From the NCBI GenBank assembly GCA_033032865.1, contig JAWHQI010000121.1, forward strand, positions 6,634,001 through 6,698,000: DNA of 64,000 nucleotides. The letters are read 5' to 3'. The notes under the pieces are model-generated. The model did not search any database. It was not told the origin of the DNA and saw only the letters and a list, made by a program, of their open reading frames with translations. This document shows, one piece after another, positions 47,659 through 59,995 of the stretch. Positions within the stretch are counted from its first letter, which is position 1. Every line of letters starts with the position of its first letter. Source of the DNA: Dactylorhiza incarnata. Lineage: Eukaryota; Streptophyta; Magnoliopsida; Asparagales; Orchidaceae. Made by a program: the position numbers and the translations under genes.

Positions 47659-48743
47659 TGTTGGAACATGATCTTCCGCATCTCCTAGGTTTGAGAATAA
47701 CAAATCCTATGTATTTGATCTTGTGTGTTCAAGTGTGCAGGTTACATAGGTCCACATGACTCAAGGAGACTGCCCCCAAAAATTGAGGCCAAAATTCGAA
47801 CATGGTCGCTATCGCCGGCGGTAACGATAGCGCCCGGCGATAGTGGCAATTAGCGCAATTCTGGCGGTTTGTTAAGAAAGCGCTAGCGCCCGGCGATAGA
47901 AGGTAGCGCCGACGGTAGTGGAGCTCACAGAAGGAATAGAGCAAGGGGTTGCCGCGGATCGGAGATTCTGCCGCGCAAATTGTTTCTTAATCCGGGCTAG
48001 CGCCGGCGGTAGCGCTTGGGCTATAAAAGGACCCCCTCTCCTCGTATTTTGTTACACCCATTGCATACACCTCAGAGGGAGATATTGCTCGAGTTCCAGA
48101 GGCCCATCTTGGCCGAATTTTGAAGCCCTAGCGAAGCTCTGCCGATTTCTGAAGGAGGATTCCATCACGCCAAACCCGAGCGAAGTCCGCTTCGACAAAC
48201 GCTGATTCTCCAGCGGATCTTCGCCTCCTCATTCAGAAGTTCATCCTAAGGGAGTTGTTAATTTATTTCATTTCTTTTTCATCTTGTAAACAATAATGAA
48301 ATCGCCTCGTGTTGGCGACTAGGTCTGGGTAGGACTTAGGGGGAAATTCGCCTCATGTTGGCGACTAGATCTAGGCTAGGTCTAGGGGGCTCGAGGCCAC
48401 ATTCGGGGAGGTATTGGCTAGAGCGGCTTGAGGCCATATCCGGGGAGGACAAGGCTAGGGCCACCGGTTCGTGGGGAAGCGAGTCGGGATAGAAAACCAA
48501 AAGGTCTCTTTTCTACTTAGCTTTGATTTCTAGCTTTCATAAGAGATCAAGTTTTTGTAATCATGTTTCTCAAGTTAATAAAAACATGTCTCTATTCTTA
48601 CTTTACTTGATTAGTCTTGATCTTCTTTATTATCATATTCAAAGTTTTTTCTAAAATAATCAAAATTGTTATAAAATCTTTAAAACCCTTATTCACCCCC
48701 CCCCCCCCCCCCCCCCCCTCTAAGGGCGCCTACCGATCCAACA
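47659..48743 (+). repeat. Element F 5' LTR
   Basis: TGTTGGAACATG to CCAACA, with TATA (GGCTATAAAAGG, 48019-48030) and a 22-C run near the U5 end (48698-48719). Confidence 0.92.
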
Positions 48744-48745
48744 AG

Positions 48746-48757
48746 TGGGATCAGAGG
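48746..48757 (+). other. Primer-binding site of element F
   Basis: TGGGATCAGAGG, one change from TGGTATCAGAG, two bases after the LTR. Confidence 0.75.
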
Positions 48758-48793
48758 CAGGTTTTATTCCAATCGGCTTAACAACCAGGAATA

Positions 48794-50680
48794 ATGGCGT
48801 CTCATGATCTCGCTTTCTTGGAGGGTCAAGAGATTAGTCGACCACCTCTCTTTACTGGGTCTGATTTTAACTACTGGAAAAATAGAATGATGTGTTTTCT
48901 TATGACAATGGATGTAGAAGTCTGGAATATGGTAGAAGTCCGATACTCTCTTCCTACAATTGTAGCGGGAGAGGCGACAATATTAAAACCTAAAGATAAA
49001 TGGGACGATAACGACAAACTAAGGTGTAAAAATAACGCAAAAGCAATGAACGCCTTATATTGTGCCTTAAATAGAACTGAATTTAATAGAATTTCTGCTT
49101 GCACTACTGCTTATGATATTTGGAATCAATTAGAAGTAACTCACGAAGGTACATCGCAGGTGAAAGATGCCAAGCTGTTTCAATTAGAATCTGAATACGA
49201 GAAATTCAGGATGGACACCGACGAGGACATAAACTCCATGTACACTCGCTTCACAAAGATTGTCAACGCATCCAAGGCGCTTGGAAAGACCTACTCCGAT
49301 GGGGACCTGGTGAGAAAAATCCTTCGCTCCCTACCTCCAAAGTTCAACCCGAAGGTGACGGCCATCTCGGAGTCGCACAACTTAAGAACACTCCAGATCG
49401 AGAACCTCATTGGGAATCTCAAAACCCATGAGGTTGAACTACAAATTCAACATGACGAATACAACATGGAGCCGAAGAAAAAGGCGTTGGCACTAACATC
49501 AAAGAAGGAGTGCATCAAAGAGGACGATGATGATGAAGAAGGACTCCTGGTAAAGAACTTCAAAAAATTCATCAGGAACCCGGAAAGAAGGAACACATTC
49601 AGAAAATTCTTCCAGAAGGACACTCGACGAAAGGGATCTTCCTCTTCATCGAGGAAAGAAAAAGCAAGCGATGATGAAGAAGAAAGGCCGCCTCCAGAAT
49701 GCTATCACTGCAGAAAAACCGGGAACATTCGGAGCCAGTGCCCAAAATACCAAAAGGAGCGAAAAGATCAAAAGAAAGCAAAAGAAAAGAAGAAAGTCTT
49801 GAAGGCCGCAACCTGGGATGACTCTTCCTCTGAAGAGTCAAACGAATCTGAGTCAAGTAGCGAGGAAGAAGCAAACCTATGCTTGATGGCCAAAAGCGAC
49901 GATGACGACACCAGTGTTCTTAGCGACACTGAGGTATCTCCTCCTACTTTTGAAGAACTTTATGATAAATTGGTTTTATTAAATCATGAAAATGAATCCA
50001 TTATAAAAGAAAATCGTAAGCTCACGAAAAAATTAATCTCTCTTGAAAAAAGAAAAGTGTCATGTCAAGAATGTGAGCACTCTTTATTTAAAATAAAAGA
50101 ACTTGAAGTTTCTCTCTCTAATGCCCTTTCACAAAACAAAGTCATTGCAAAAGAAAAAGGGGACTTAGAGAGAAAATTGAAAACTTCGATATAACAAATT
50201 GAAAAGAACAAAAAGGGATTTGAAAGTAAATTTGTTATGATTGTGAAAGAAAACACGTCTCTTAAAGAACAAAATCATAACCTAAATTTAGCCATAAACA
50301 AATTCGGGATTGGCCAAAAATCCTTGGATATGCTTCTGGGTAATCAATGCTTTGGGTCTAAAAAATTCGGACTCGGATATAAAAGTGATCACTACCACCC
50401 GGCGCTAGCTTCTAACGCCGGCGGTAGCTCTTATGTTAAAAAATCTTCTATTTTATCTAACACTCACACTTCATCCAGCAAGAGCAACATAGAAACTCCG
50501 AAAAGAGTCTCAACCCCCTTCATTTCGTGTGCAAATTGTCTAAAGTTTGGACACACGTCTGGCTCTTGCAGGAATATAAAACAACGAACTTTAAAACAAA
50601 TCTGGGTACCTAAGAAAACCACTTACTCTATGGGTGGTACCTCTTGGGTATCTGGGTCTTTACTCTCATCTTCTTTCTAG
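48794..50680 (+). pseudogene. Element F gag, one internal nonsense codon
   Basis: MASHDLAF start, UBN2 capsid domain (about residues 15-220; YWKNRMM, IWNQLE, LRSLPPKF), zinc knuckle CYHCRKTGNIRSQC in which the usual His is Asn, acidic Ser-rich linker, coiled coil, second knuckle CANCLKFGHTSGSC that is intact (about 50528-50570), and end LKQIWVPKK. An internal TAA at 50192-50194 falls in the coiled coil. The frame ends at TAG 50678-50680, in phase with pol. It would form the capsid. Confidence 0.88.
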
Positions 50681-53600
50681 ATATGCAGGAAGGCTAAGGA
50701 AACAGAAGACATATGGTACTTGGACTCAGGTTGCTCCAAGCACATGATGGGCAATAAAGCAAAATTCCTTAGCCTAGAAATAAAGAAAGGAGGGATCGTG
50801 ACGTTTGGCGATAACGGAAAAGGAAGGATCATGGGTATCGGTACAGTGGGTAACGCATCTTTTCTTATATCAAATGTTCTATATGTTAAAGGATTAAAAC
50901 ACAACTTAATATCTATAAGTCAACTGTGTGATAAAGGTTTAGACGTACTTTTTGAATCATCCACTAACCTTTGCAAAATTGTTAATCCTAAAACAAAAGA
51001 TGTGTTATTAACTGCACCTAGAATTCATAATGTTTACATAGTTTCATTTCATGATCTTTCTAAATCTTCTATAAAATGTTTTATAACCAAAAATGATGAA
51101 TTGGAATTATGGCACAGACGCTTAGGCCACGCTAGTTCAAAGCTCATCTTAAAACTAGCAAAAAGAGAATTGATTAGAGGATTGCCTAAACTAAATGGAA
51201 ATTTATCTTCATTATGCTCTCCATGCCAAAAAGGCAAATTTACAAAGTCATCTTTTAAAAGCAAAAACGAAATTTCTACATCAAAACCACTACAATTAAT
51301 TCATATGGATCTCTTTGGTATCGTTAACACTGCAAGTCTTGGTGGTAGATTATACACTTATGTTCTTATAGATGACTATTCTAGATACTGTTGGACTTTA
51401 TTTCTCTCCTCCAAATCTGATGCGTTTTGCAAATTTTCAAAATTATGTACTCGTATTCAAAATGAATTAGATTTAAAAATAAAATGCATTCGCTCAGATC
51501 ATGGAGGTGAATTTGAAAATGAAAATTTTAAATGTTTTTGTGATATGTTAGGTATTAAACATCAGTTCTCCGCTCCACGCACACCTCAACAAAACGGTGT
51601 TGTGGAACGAAAAAATAGGACAATTCAAGAACTTGCACGCACCATGTTATCTGAATATAAATTACCTAAGTATTTTTGGGCAGAAGCCGTGAGCACTGCT
51701 TGTTATGTAATGAATAGAGTTATGCTTCGCCCATCCTTAAATCTCACACCATATGAACTCTACTTTCAAAAGAAACCTAACGTATCGTATTTTAAAGTAT
51801 TCGGATGTAAATGTTTCATTCTTAACACAAAAGACTCTTTAGGAAAATTTGACGAAAAATGCGATGAAGGAATATTTCTTGGTTATTCTTCAACGAGTAA
51901 AGCATATAGAATATTTAATAAAAGATCAAGTAAGGTTGAAGAATCAATTAATGTTAGATTTGATGAGTTTGTTCCATGTGCAGAGAAGATCTCTATAGGT
52001 ACCGATGATGAACCCTTGCCATCCTTGGAGCACGACGAGGAAGAGCCGTCCAAAGAAGAAGAAGAAAAGTCTAATGAAGATACACTCGTACCTCCAAGTG
52101 TGTTAAACTTCTCCAAAAATCATCCAAAAGAACTCATCATTGGGGAACCTTCCACCGGGGTGAGAACTCGCTCCTCTCTTCATGAAACATTTTCTAATAT
52201 TTGCTTTATTTCTGAAATCGAACCTAAAAACGTTTCCACCGCTTTAAATGACGAATTTTGGTTTCTGGCTATGAATGAAGAGTTAGGACAATTTGAAAGA
52301 AATAAAGTTTGGAATCTAGTTGAAAGACCATCTAATCATCCAATTATAGGAGTAAAATGGATCTTTAAAAATAAATTAGATGGTGAATCTAGGATTGTAA
52401 GAAATAAAGCACGCTTAGTTGCTCAAGGTTATTCACAAATCGAGGGGGTAGATTTTGAAGAAACTTTTGCACCCGTTGCTCGCTTAGAATCTATACGAAT
52501 ATTTTTGGCCTTTGCGAGTTTTAAACAAATAAAATTATTTCAAATGGATGTTAAAAGTGCTTTTTTAAATGGGTATATTAAGGAAGAAGTCTATGTAGAG
52601 CAACCCCCCGGTTTCATAAACGAAAAATATCCAAATCATGTTTACAAATTAGAAAAAGCGCTTTATGGTTTAAAACAAGCGCCCCGTGCATGGTATGATC
52701 GTCTTACATCGTTTTTGTTAGAGCATGGTTATGTTATGGGAAGTGCAGACAACACACTTTTCATTAAGCATAAAAATAATGAATTAATCATTTTACAAAT
52801 ATATGTTGATGACATAATTTTTGGAGCCACTAATGAAGAGTTGTGTAATGAAGTAGTCGAAATAATGAAAAATGAATTTGAAATGAGTCTTGTAGGAGAA
52901 CTATCATTCCTTCTTGGTTTTCAAATCTCACAACGAAATGATGGAATTTTTATTTGCCAATCAAAATATGTTCACGATATGCTTAAACGTTTTGGCTTTG
53001 AAAACCTTAAACAAGCTTCGACTCCTATGAGTGCTTCTTTAAAATTAGGAAAAGATGAATCTGGTATTTCTATTGATTAAACACTATATAGGGGAATGAT
53101 AGGCTCTCTTCTTTATTTAAGCGCATCTAGACCAGATATAATGTTTGCCGTTTGTTTATGTGCTCGCTTTCAAGCCGATCCAAAAGAATCTCATCTAAAA
53201 GCGGTAAAACGTATCTTTCGTTATCTAATAGGGTCGTCTAAATTAGGATTATGGTACCCACACAATGATTCTTTCACACTCCATGGCTATTCAGATTCAG
53301 ACTACGCAGGGTGTTCACTAGATAGAAAAAGCACTAGCGGTACTTGTCATTTTTTAGGACCCTCTTTAGTTGCTTGGTCTAGTAGAAAACAATCTTCTGT
53401 TGCACTCTCCACCACGGAGGCCGAATATATCGCACTTGGTAGTTGTTGTGCACAAGCATTATGGATGAGTCAAACATTAGAGGACTTTGGATTTCACCTC
53501 AAACACATAGATCTTAAATGCGACAACAAAAGTGCAATAGACCTCACATATAATCCTGTACATCATGCTAGATCCAAACACATAGATGTTCGTCATCATT

Positions 53601-53749
53601 TCATAAGGGATCACATTAAGAAAGAGAATGTAAAAGTAAGCTTCATTGGGACGGACTCACAACTCGCTGACATATTTACTAAACCTCTTCCCGATGCACG
53701 ATTTCGTTTATTACGACTTGAATTAGGTGTCCTGGATCTTTCAAATTAA
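50681..53749 (+). pseudogene. Element F pol (protease, integrase, RT, RNase H)
   Basis: Same frame as gag, after its TAG. Protease YLDSGCSKH (about 50714), pre-integrase [11 protein letters not shown], integrase HMDLFGI to RSDHGGEF to [13 protein letters not shown], linker, reverse transcriptase [11 protein letters not shown] and YVDDIIFG (52802), RNase H GYSDSDYAGC, STTEAEY, DNKSAIDL and ADIFTKPLP. A TAA at 53078-53080 lies between reverse transcriptase and RNase H, where SIRE relatives have Gln before TLYRGMIGS; a C-to-T change explains it. Catalytic residues are intact. Confidence 0.93.
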
Positions 53750-54589
53750 AACAAATTACAAATGCAATCTTCTTCATTTTTAACCATCAAAAACATTTTC
53801 AAAAATTCTGCAAATTCAGCATGAAACTTCTAATGGGACACCTAATCAAGATCAAGCATCAAAATTTTCTAAACCCTAAAAAATCACTTACTGTTTCCCG
53901 CGCTAGCGACGAGTTTTGAATTTCTGTGATTTTAAAATTTCTAAAAAATCTTAAAAATATGCTAATCTATATGTACTATTTAGTTTTGCAAATCTGTTTT
54001 TCTTTTATTTTTGAAAAATTAAATACAAAAATAGAAAATCTAACTTACCAAAAATATGTTTTGTTTAAAGTTTATTTCTTTTCAAAAATCAAAACAAAAA
54101 TATAAAACTATAAAACTAAACAAAAAAAACTGTATGAACTGTTTGTGAAAATCAAGCATGATTTAAGCTATTCTCTAGAACCTCTATAATGTTGCAATTT
54201 TCTTTTCAAACTACTTTGAACATTTTCTTTACCATGCTTTGATTTATCTATTCCTATGTGCATCAATTATATTGTAAAGGTTGAGTGGAATCAAGCTTAA
54301 CATGCCTCTAAGTATGAGTAAATGGTTTATGTTAGATAATGATATTACTTCACTCACTTTTTGGCATTGTCTACATATGGTTTAACTTAAGAATGCTTGT
54401 GTATGTTTTGTAATTATACAATAAATTAAAATTGCACAAGTATCTTACCTACACTCCCTTCTTTTGCACTATGAAATGTTAAGAAAAGTGGTTATGGTTT
54501 TTCATAAATTCTATTGGTTTGCAAAACAAGTGTATTCGGAGAACTTTGTACAAAACAAAATCATAAAATAAATAACAAAGATAACTCCA

Positions 54590-54650
54590 CCAAGCACTAC
54601 TTGAACCTCCTGATAAGTCTTAATGAGCATTGTGAGGTTGAGCACCTTGG
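54590..54650 (+). other. Element F stem-loop 1
   Basis: Arms CCAAG...CTTGG and AACCTC...GAGGTT around the loop CTGATAAGTCTTAATGAGCA. 61 bases. Confidence 0.65.
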
Positions 54651-54764
54651 AAAGAATAATAAAGTGTCTTGTGCAAACCATATTTTTCAAAATAAGAAAA
54701 ACCACTTACTCTTAAGTACACCAGATCACAAATCTCAAAACATTAAAAATAAAATATGTGATCC

Positions 54765-54825
54765 CCAAGCACTACTTTGCACCCTGATAAGTCTTAATGA
54801 GCATTGTGTGTGCAAAGCACCTTGG
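54765..54825 (+). other. Element F stem-loop 2
   Basis: Arms CCAAG...CTTGG and CTTTGCA...TGCAAAG around almost the same loop. 61 bases, 175 bases downstream of stem-loop 1. Confidence 0.65.
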
Positions 54826-55832
54826 TAGTTGTACATTCTTATTGTGCATTAAAGTGTGTGGAAGTAAAAATATTTGTGTTTTATTGTGCTTTTTACTTTA
54901 CATAGTACTTGTATTTTTGATTAAAACACTTGTATACTCTACTCAAAAATACACTTATGTGCACATCATTATCTTCCATAACACTTCTTCTCATAAGTAT
55001 TGGACCCTAATGCTAATTCTATACAATTTTTTTACTTATGAAATGCACTAGATAACCTAGCATGTTTTCTATAATGTTTGGTATGTTTTGAAATTATAAA
55101 TTGAAATAACATTGTAGTACCTTCTTTTTGAATAACATTATTTCATGCTTGGTTACTCTTATTGTCAACTTTTTATTGAAAATGATTTACAAAAACATTC
55201 TTTTTGAAATATAACTCATATATTTTTTATGGATCATTTTGCTTATAATATGATGTTTTTGTATTTCTACAAGTCTTCCGCATCATTCCCACATAATGGC
55301 TTTACCTTTGCAATCTCATGCTTCCTTAAAAGTCTTGTATTTTTAAACATTCCTTTATTTTACAAATATTTGACTTGCTTGGTAAACCTTATATTGGTAA
55401 CTATTAACATAATTATTTGTGCTAATACTCTGATATTTATATAAAAAATTAAACTTGAAATTATGCTAGAAACTCCTTATCATTTAACCTTTTTTAACCT
55501 CCAAAGCTCGATCATGCCGTTATCTTATTATCACTTCTGTGGTGCCTCCTAACCCGCTTTTGCTAATAACAAAACGGGGAGAACTAACATGATAAATAAA
55601 CTCCGCTATCAAACTAAAATTCACATGAATAATTAAATTGATAGTTTACATTTTAGGAGAGCATTCACATAGGGGGAGCACGTATTTAGGGGGAGCAACT
55701 CTAAAAATGCTAATCATCTATGTTTATCCTAAGTCATCACTCTCACACACACACAAATAGGATTCCACCATGCTTATCTATTAATGCTCTGATTTATCAT
55801 TAATGGATTTGTTATTATCAAAAGGGGGAGTT

Positions 55833-56921
55833 TGTTGGAACATGATCTTCCGCATCTCCTAGGTTTGAGAATAACAAATCCTATGTATTTGATCTTGTGT
55901 GTTCAAGTGTGCAGGTTACATAGGTCCACATGACTCAAGGAGACTGCCCCCAAAAATTGAGGCCAAAATTCGAACATGGTCGCTATCGCCGGCGGTAGCG
56001 ATAGCGCCCGGCGATAGCGGTAATTAGCGCAATTCCGGCGGTTTGTTAAGAAAGCGCTAGCGCCCGGCGATAGAAGGTAGCGCCGGCGGTAGTGGAGCTC
56101 ACAGAAGGAATAGAGCAAGGGGTTGCCGCGGATCGGAGATTCTGCCGCGCAAATTGTTTCTTAATCCGGGCTAGCGCCGGCGGTAGCGCTAGCGCCGGCG
56201 GTAGCGCTTGGGCTATAAAAGGACCCCCTCTCCTCGTGTTTTGTTACACCCATTGCATACACCTCAGAGGGAGATATTGCTCGAGTTCCATAGGCCCATC
56301 TTGGCCGAATTTTGAAGCCCTAGCGAAGCTCTGCCGATTTCTGAAGGAGGATTCCATCACGCCGAACCCGAGCGAAGTCCGCTTCGACAAACGCTGATTC
56401 TCCAGCGGATCTTCGCCTCCTCATTCAGAAGTTCATCCTAAGGGAGTTGTTAATTTATTTCATTTCTTTTTCATCTTGTAAATAATAGTGAAATCGCCAC
56501 GTGTTGGCGACTAGGTCTGGGTAGGACTTAGGGGGAAATTCGCCTCGTGTTGGCGACTAGATCTAGGCTAGGTCTAGGGGGGCTCGAGGCCACATCCGGG
56601 GAGGGATTGGCTAGAGCGGCTTGAGGCCGAATCCGGGGAGGACAAGGCTAGGGCCACCGGTTCGTGGGGAAGCGAGTCGGGATAGAAAACCAAAAGGTCT
56701 CTTTTTGTACTTAGCTTTGATTTCTAGCTTTCATAAGAGATCAAGTTTTTGTAATCATGTTTCTCAAGTTAATAAAAACATGTCTCTATTCTTACTTTAC
56801 TTGATTAGTCTTGATCTTCTTTATTATCATATTCAAAGCTTTTTCTAAAATAATCAAAATAGTTATAAAATCTTTAAAACCCTTATTCACCCCCCCTCTA
56901 AGGGCGCCTACCGATCCAACA
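55833..56921 (+). repeat. Element F 3' LTR
   Basis: Pair of 47659-48743. Has one extra 20-bp GCTAGCGCCGGCGGTAGC unit (56170-56205) and only six or seven C at the U5 tract. Confidence 0.92.
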
Positions 56922-57029
56922 CTTTTTATTCCATTTTCTTGTTTTATATTAGGTTGCTTTAGTAATTTTTGTTAGCTGTAGTATTTTGCACAATAGCATT
57001 TTTATTTTGAATCGTATTATCTTCACACT

Positions 57030-58229
57030 ATGTGGGCACATCTCAATATCCGTTGCCGTTGGTGTAGAGATACCTCCCACTCTAGTGATGAATGCCCTAC
57101 GGAGAATAGTAGGCATAATTCTTATAGCCCAGCATATGGAGCACCGACTTCGTCTGGTACTCCATATGGTGCGCGTAAGTCTTATGGCTACTCTGCTGAG
57201 CCTTTACCGTCATACTTCTTTTCGGCTTCAGCCCCTGCTGTGCCAAAGAAGCCCGCAAGGCAGTGCCGGTTTTGTCGGAGCACTGATCATGTCTTGAAGG
57301 ACTGTGCCGAGTATCTTCGCCAATTGGATGAGGATGACGAGCCGGATATCCGGATCGTCCCAACTCCTAACTCTGGCGGCACACCTTCAACATCCGGTTA
57401 TGTGTCTTTGTCACCTTCACATCTTGAAGGGTATGGCATGGACACGGTCACCAGATGTGCGGCTGATCTAGGCACTGACATAGCTGAGCCTATTCTCCAT
57501 GTGCATCCACCACCCTTAGTGGATTCGATTCTTTGTGAGGAATCAGTGCTCGACTTTTATCCGAGCAATACTCCTCCCCCTGTTGTGCATACTATTCTCG
57601 TCTCCGACGACATTGTTGATGATGTGTCGCAGGATGAGGTGGGTGATCTGAGTGTTGTGCCTATTCCTATGGAGGAGGACAACCTTCTAGGTGAAGAGGA
57701 GTTTTCCTCAGCACCGGTGGAGGAAGTCCAAAGCCTAAGCCTGGACACTATTGATCCCGCCGAACCTTGTAGCATTGATGACAATGCAAACATTATTTTA
57801 CTTCCCCAACCTGATGGGAGTGAGACCGGGATAACTCCACCGATTGATGTTTATTTATGTTCTTCGTCTTCTTTATTTCTTGATTCCGTTCCATCATCTG
57901 AGTCTGTGCAGGTTGAATCTTCACAGGTACTTCAGGAGGACTTGGAGCTTTTTGCTCAAGTCAATGATGAGAGCATTCTCTCATGTGAGGAGGTTTATTC
58001 CCCCTCCGTAGAGGAAGCTCCACTCATTGCCTTCGCCTCCTGCTGCCTCCCTGTTGACGACTCCTTGCTAGGCAAGGATATTTTTGGTGAGTTGAGTGAG
58101 GATATCTCCTCCTCTTCTTACTTTCTGTTCCCTCTACCTGTGATGGGCAGGTTTTATCTATATTCGGGTAGAGGGGTGACTGTTCTATCGCCGTATCGGT
58201 ACCCGCTACCGACACGCATATTAGAATAG
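57030..58229 (+). CDS. Double zinc-knuckle protein of element G (gag-like, 399 aa)
   Basis: An uninterrupted 399-residue frame. Two CX2CX4HX4C knuckles, CRWCRDTSHSSDEC (residues 9-22) and CRFCRSTDHVLKDC (about 79-92), are separated by a Ser/Tyr/Pro-rich stretch. A long acidic region (DDEPDI, SDDIVDD, LGEEEF) and a Ser-rich C-terminus follow. The knuckles are of the retroviral nucleocapsid type and should bind RNA. There is no capsid domain ahead of them and no protease after. ATG 57030 is chosen because it is about 220 bases from the primer site once F is removed. It is the only intact transposon gene in the window. Could be a trans-packaging or regulatory protein. Confidence 0.7.
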   Translation: MWAHLNIRCRWCRDTSHSSDECPTENSRHNSYSPAYGAPTSSGTPYGARKSYGYSAEPLPSYFFSASAPAVPKKPARQCRFCRSTDHVLKDCAEYLRQLDEDDEPDIRIVPTPNSGGTPSTSGYVSLSPSHLEGYGMDTVTRCAADLGTDIAEPILHVHPPPLVDSILCEESVLDFYPSNTPPPVVHTILVSDDIVDDVSQDEVGDLSVVPIPMEEDNLLGEEEFSSAPVEEVQSLSLDTIDPAEPCSIDDNANIILLPQPDGSETGITPPIDVYLCSSSSLFLDSVPSSESVQVESSQVLQEDLELFAQVNDESILSCEEVYSPSVEEAPLIAFASCCLPVDDSLLGKDIFGELSEDISSSSYFLFPLPVMGRFYLYSGRGVTVLSPYRYPLPTRILE

Positions 58230-59995
58230 TTACCTGTTCATTTCCTCTTTCATACACCCATTAGCTAGAACCTTAGTTTTTGAATAAGTCGTGCTGGGAT
58301 GACAATAACCCCAGTAGTTATCTTACTTTTCATGCATTTTATTTTATTCAATCCTGTTTAGTTAGCTGTAGTTTATTGTAGTTTATCTTTTTCTTTTTCT
58401 TTTGTTTTGCGGAGCTGACCTCTGCAGGTACTTCTTCTTGATGGCGGATGCTGCAGCTTAGTCTAGGTTTAAACGCCAATCTTCTGGTGTGCTCATTTCT
58501 GAACACTGGGTATTCTATTCCCCTAGCTCTTTTCTGAATTTCATAGCTTTTTGTTGTTAGATTGTTTAGTTTAAGTCCGGGGGAGAGTAGTTTTGTTTAC
58601 CCGCTCACGTGCACTATTGCACTGCATACTAGAAGATTTCATTTAAAATGTTTTGTTTATTTTCATTGCACACCACAGCACCCACTTGAGCGCGCTTAGC
58701 CGTTGGCACGTCGCGAGTTGAATTTGTCTTTTTGTGTGATTTGGAAAATCATTGTGCTGGCTTAGGATTATGAGGCGGAGTAAAATGTTGACTCCTGTAG
58801 TGCTCCTAGTCGAGTGCTCATGTCTTGTAGAAATTCGTGTAGATTCAATTTCTTTTTATGCTTTTAGTTTATATTTTTCTACTAGCGTAAATATTGTTTA
58901 CTTTACTCAAAATTTGGTGAATCCGGCGTGAATCAAACGGTAGCATAGGAATGTGTGTAGACTTTCGTTAGTCGCGTATTGCCCGAGTCGGGATGAAGGA
59001 TTATCTTTCTCGGTGGCTAGAACTTACCCCAAGCGATTCTTGAAGCATGGGTATACGGTTAGTCATTTGTGTGAATGTGATATAGGCCATCATTTTGGCC
59101 CGGTTGAGCCTTTGCGCCTATTCCTATCGTGATATCCTTGTTAGCCCAGTTGTGCCTACCTGTTCTTTGATTCAGCCCCACTTTTATTTCACCAAAGCCC
59201 AAAAGCCAATCCTAGTCGCACACCCAAATCTGAGCTTTAGCTGTTTCTTATTTTCATGAGCTGGGTTGTCAATGTGGTGATATGTTTGTGAAAATGTGGA
59301 TGTGTTTTATTGTTTAGTTGCAGAAAATGATAAGAAAAGAAAAGGAAAAAAATTGAGATAAAGAAAAGAAGTAAAAAGAAAGGAAAAATAAGAAGTGTTT
59401 AATTGAAAATCTTTATATAGATATATATTCATGATTGGGAGTAGGCGGTGCACGCACCCATGTTGTTAAGTCCATGTCTGGGGGTGTGATGTACCCGCGT
59501 GTTTGTGTGGTGAATAAGGATAGTATTATTTGCAAGCTCATTTGGGTTTAGTGCTTGAGCCGACGTTTTTATCATTGTATACCTCACCTAAACCCAAGCC
59601 CCATCTAAAACCGAAAGTCCTATTGATTCACGCATTTGAGTCAAACCAGTGTCGTGGAGAGAGTGCGAACGAGCAAGCTTATGGTCACCGACATTGATGG
59701 ATTTCAATGGAGTTGTCTCGAGCCCCGATCTTTGGCAATGCTCGCCTCAGCGTTCAGTTTACTTTCTTCCTATGTACGACCTTATGATTCATCGTGATTC
59801 ACTTTTTGAGTAAACGTAATATATAAATACGCTCCTAGAAAATTATAAACTAATATGTATAATTAGAAATTTTGTCTACTGTATTTCTACGCACATGAGC
59901 ATGCGACTTCGCATGGTACTCCGCTTGATAATTTCTTCGCCAGCTTATGTTTTTCCTGTCCGCGAGAGATGGTTTGCTCGGGACGCGCAAACAGT
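58230..59995 (+). other. Element G 3' non-coding region
   Basis: No gene supported. Contains two extra polypurine-like sequences, AAGTCCGGGGGAGAG near 58573 and TGTCTGGGGGTGTGATG near 59474. Confidence 0.55.

Larger units (their letters stand above)
53750..55832 (+). other. Element F 3' non-coding region
   Basis: About 2.1 kb without genes between pol and the 3' LTR, with two paralogous stem-loops. Homologous to the corresponding part of E. No env-like ORF. Ends in a polypurine tract AAAAGGGGGAGTT (55820-55832). Confidence 0.8.
47659..56921 (+). mobile_element. Copia element F, SIRE-like, near-complete
   Basis: LTRs 47659-48743 and 55833-56921, TSD CTTTT (47654-47658, 56922-56926), primer site at 48746, polypurine tract AAAAGGGGGAGTT just before 55833. 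Gag and pol lie in one frame on the plus strand. Three nonsense codons, counting the gag/pol stop. Same family as element E. Inserted in the leader of element G, so younger than it. Confidence 0.95.
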
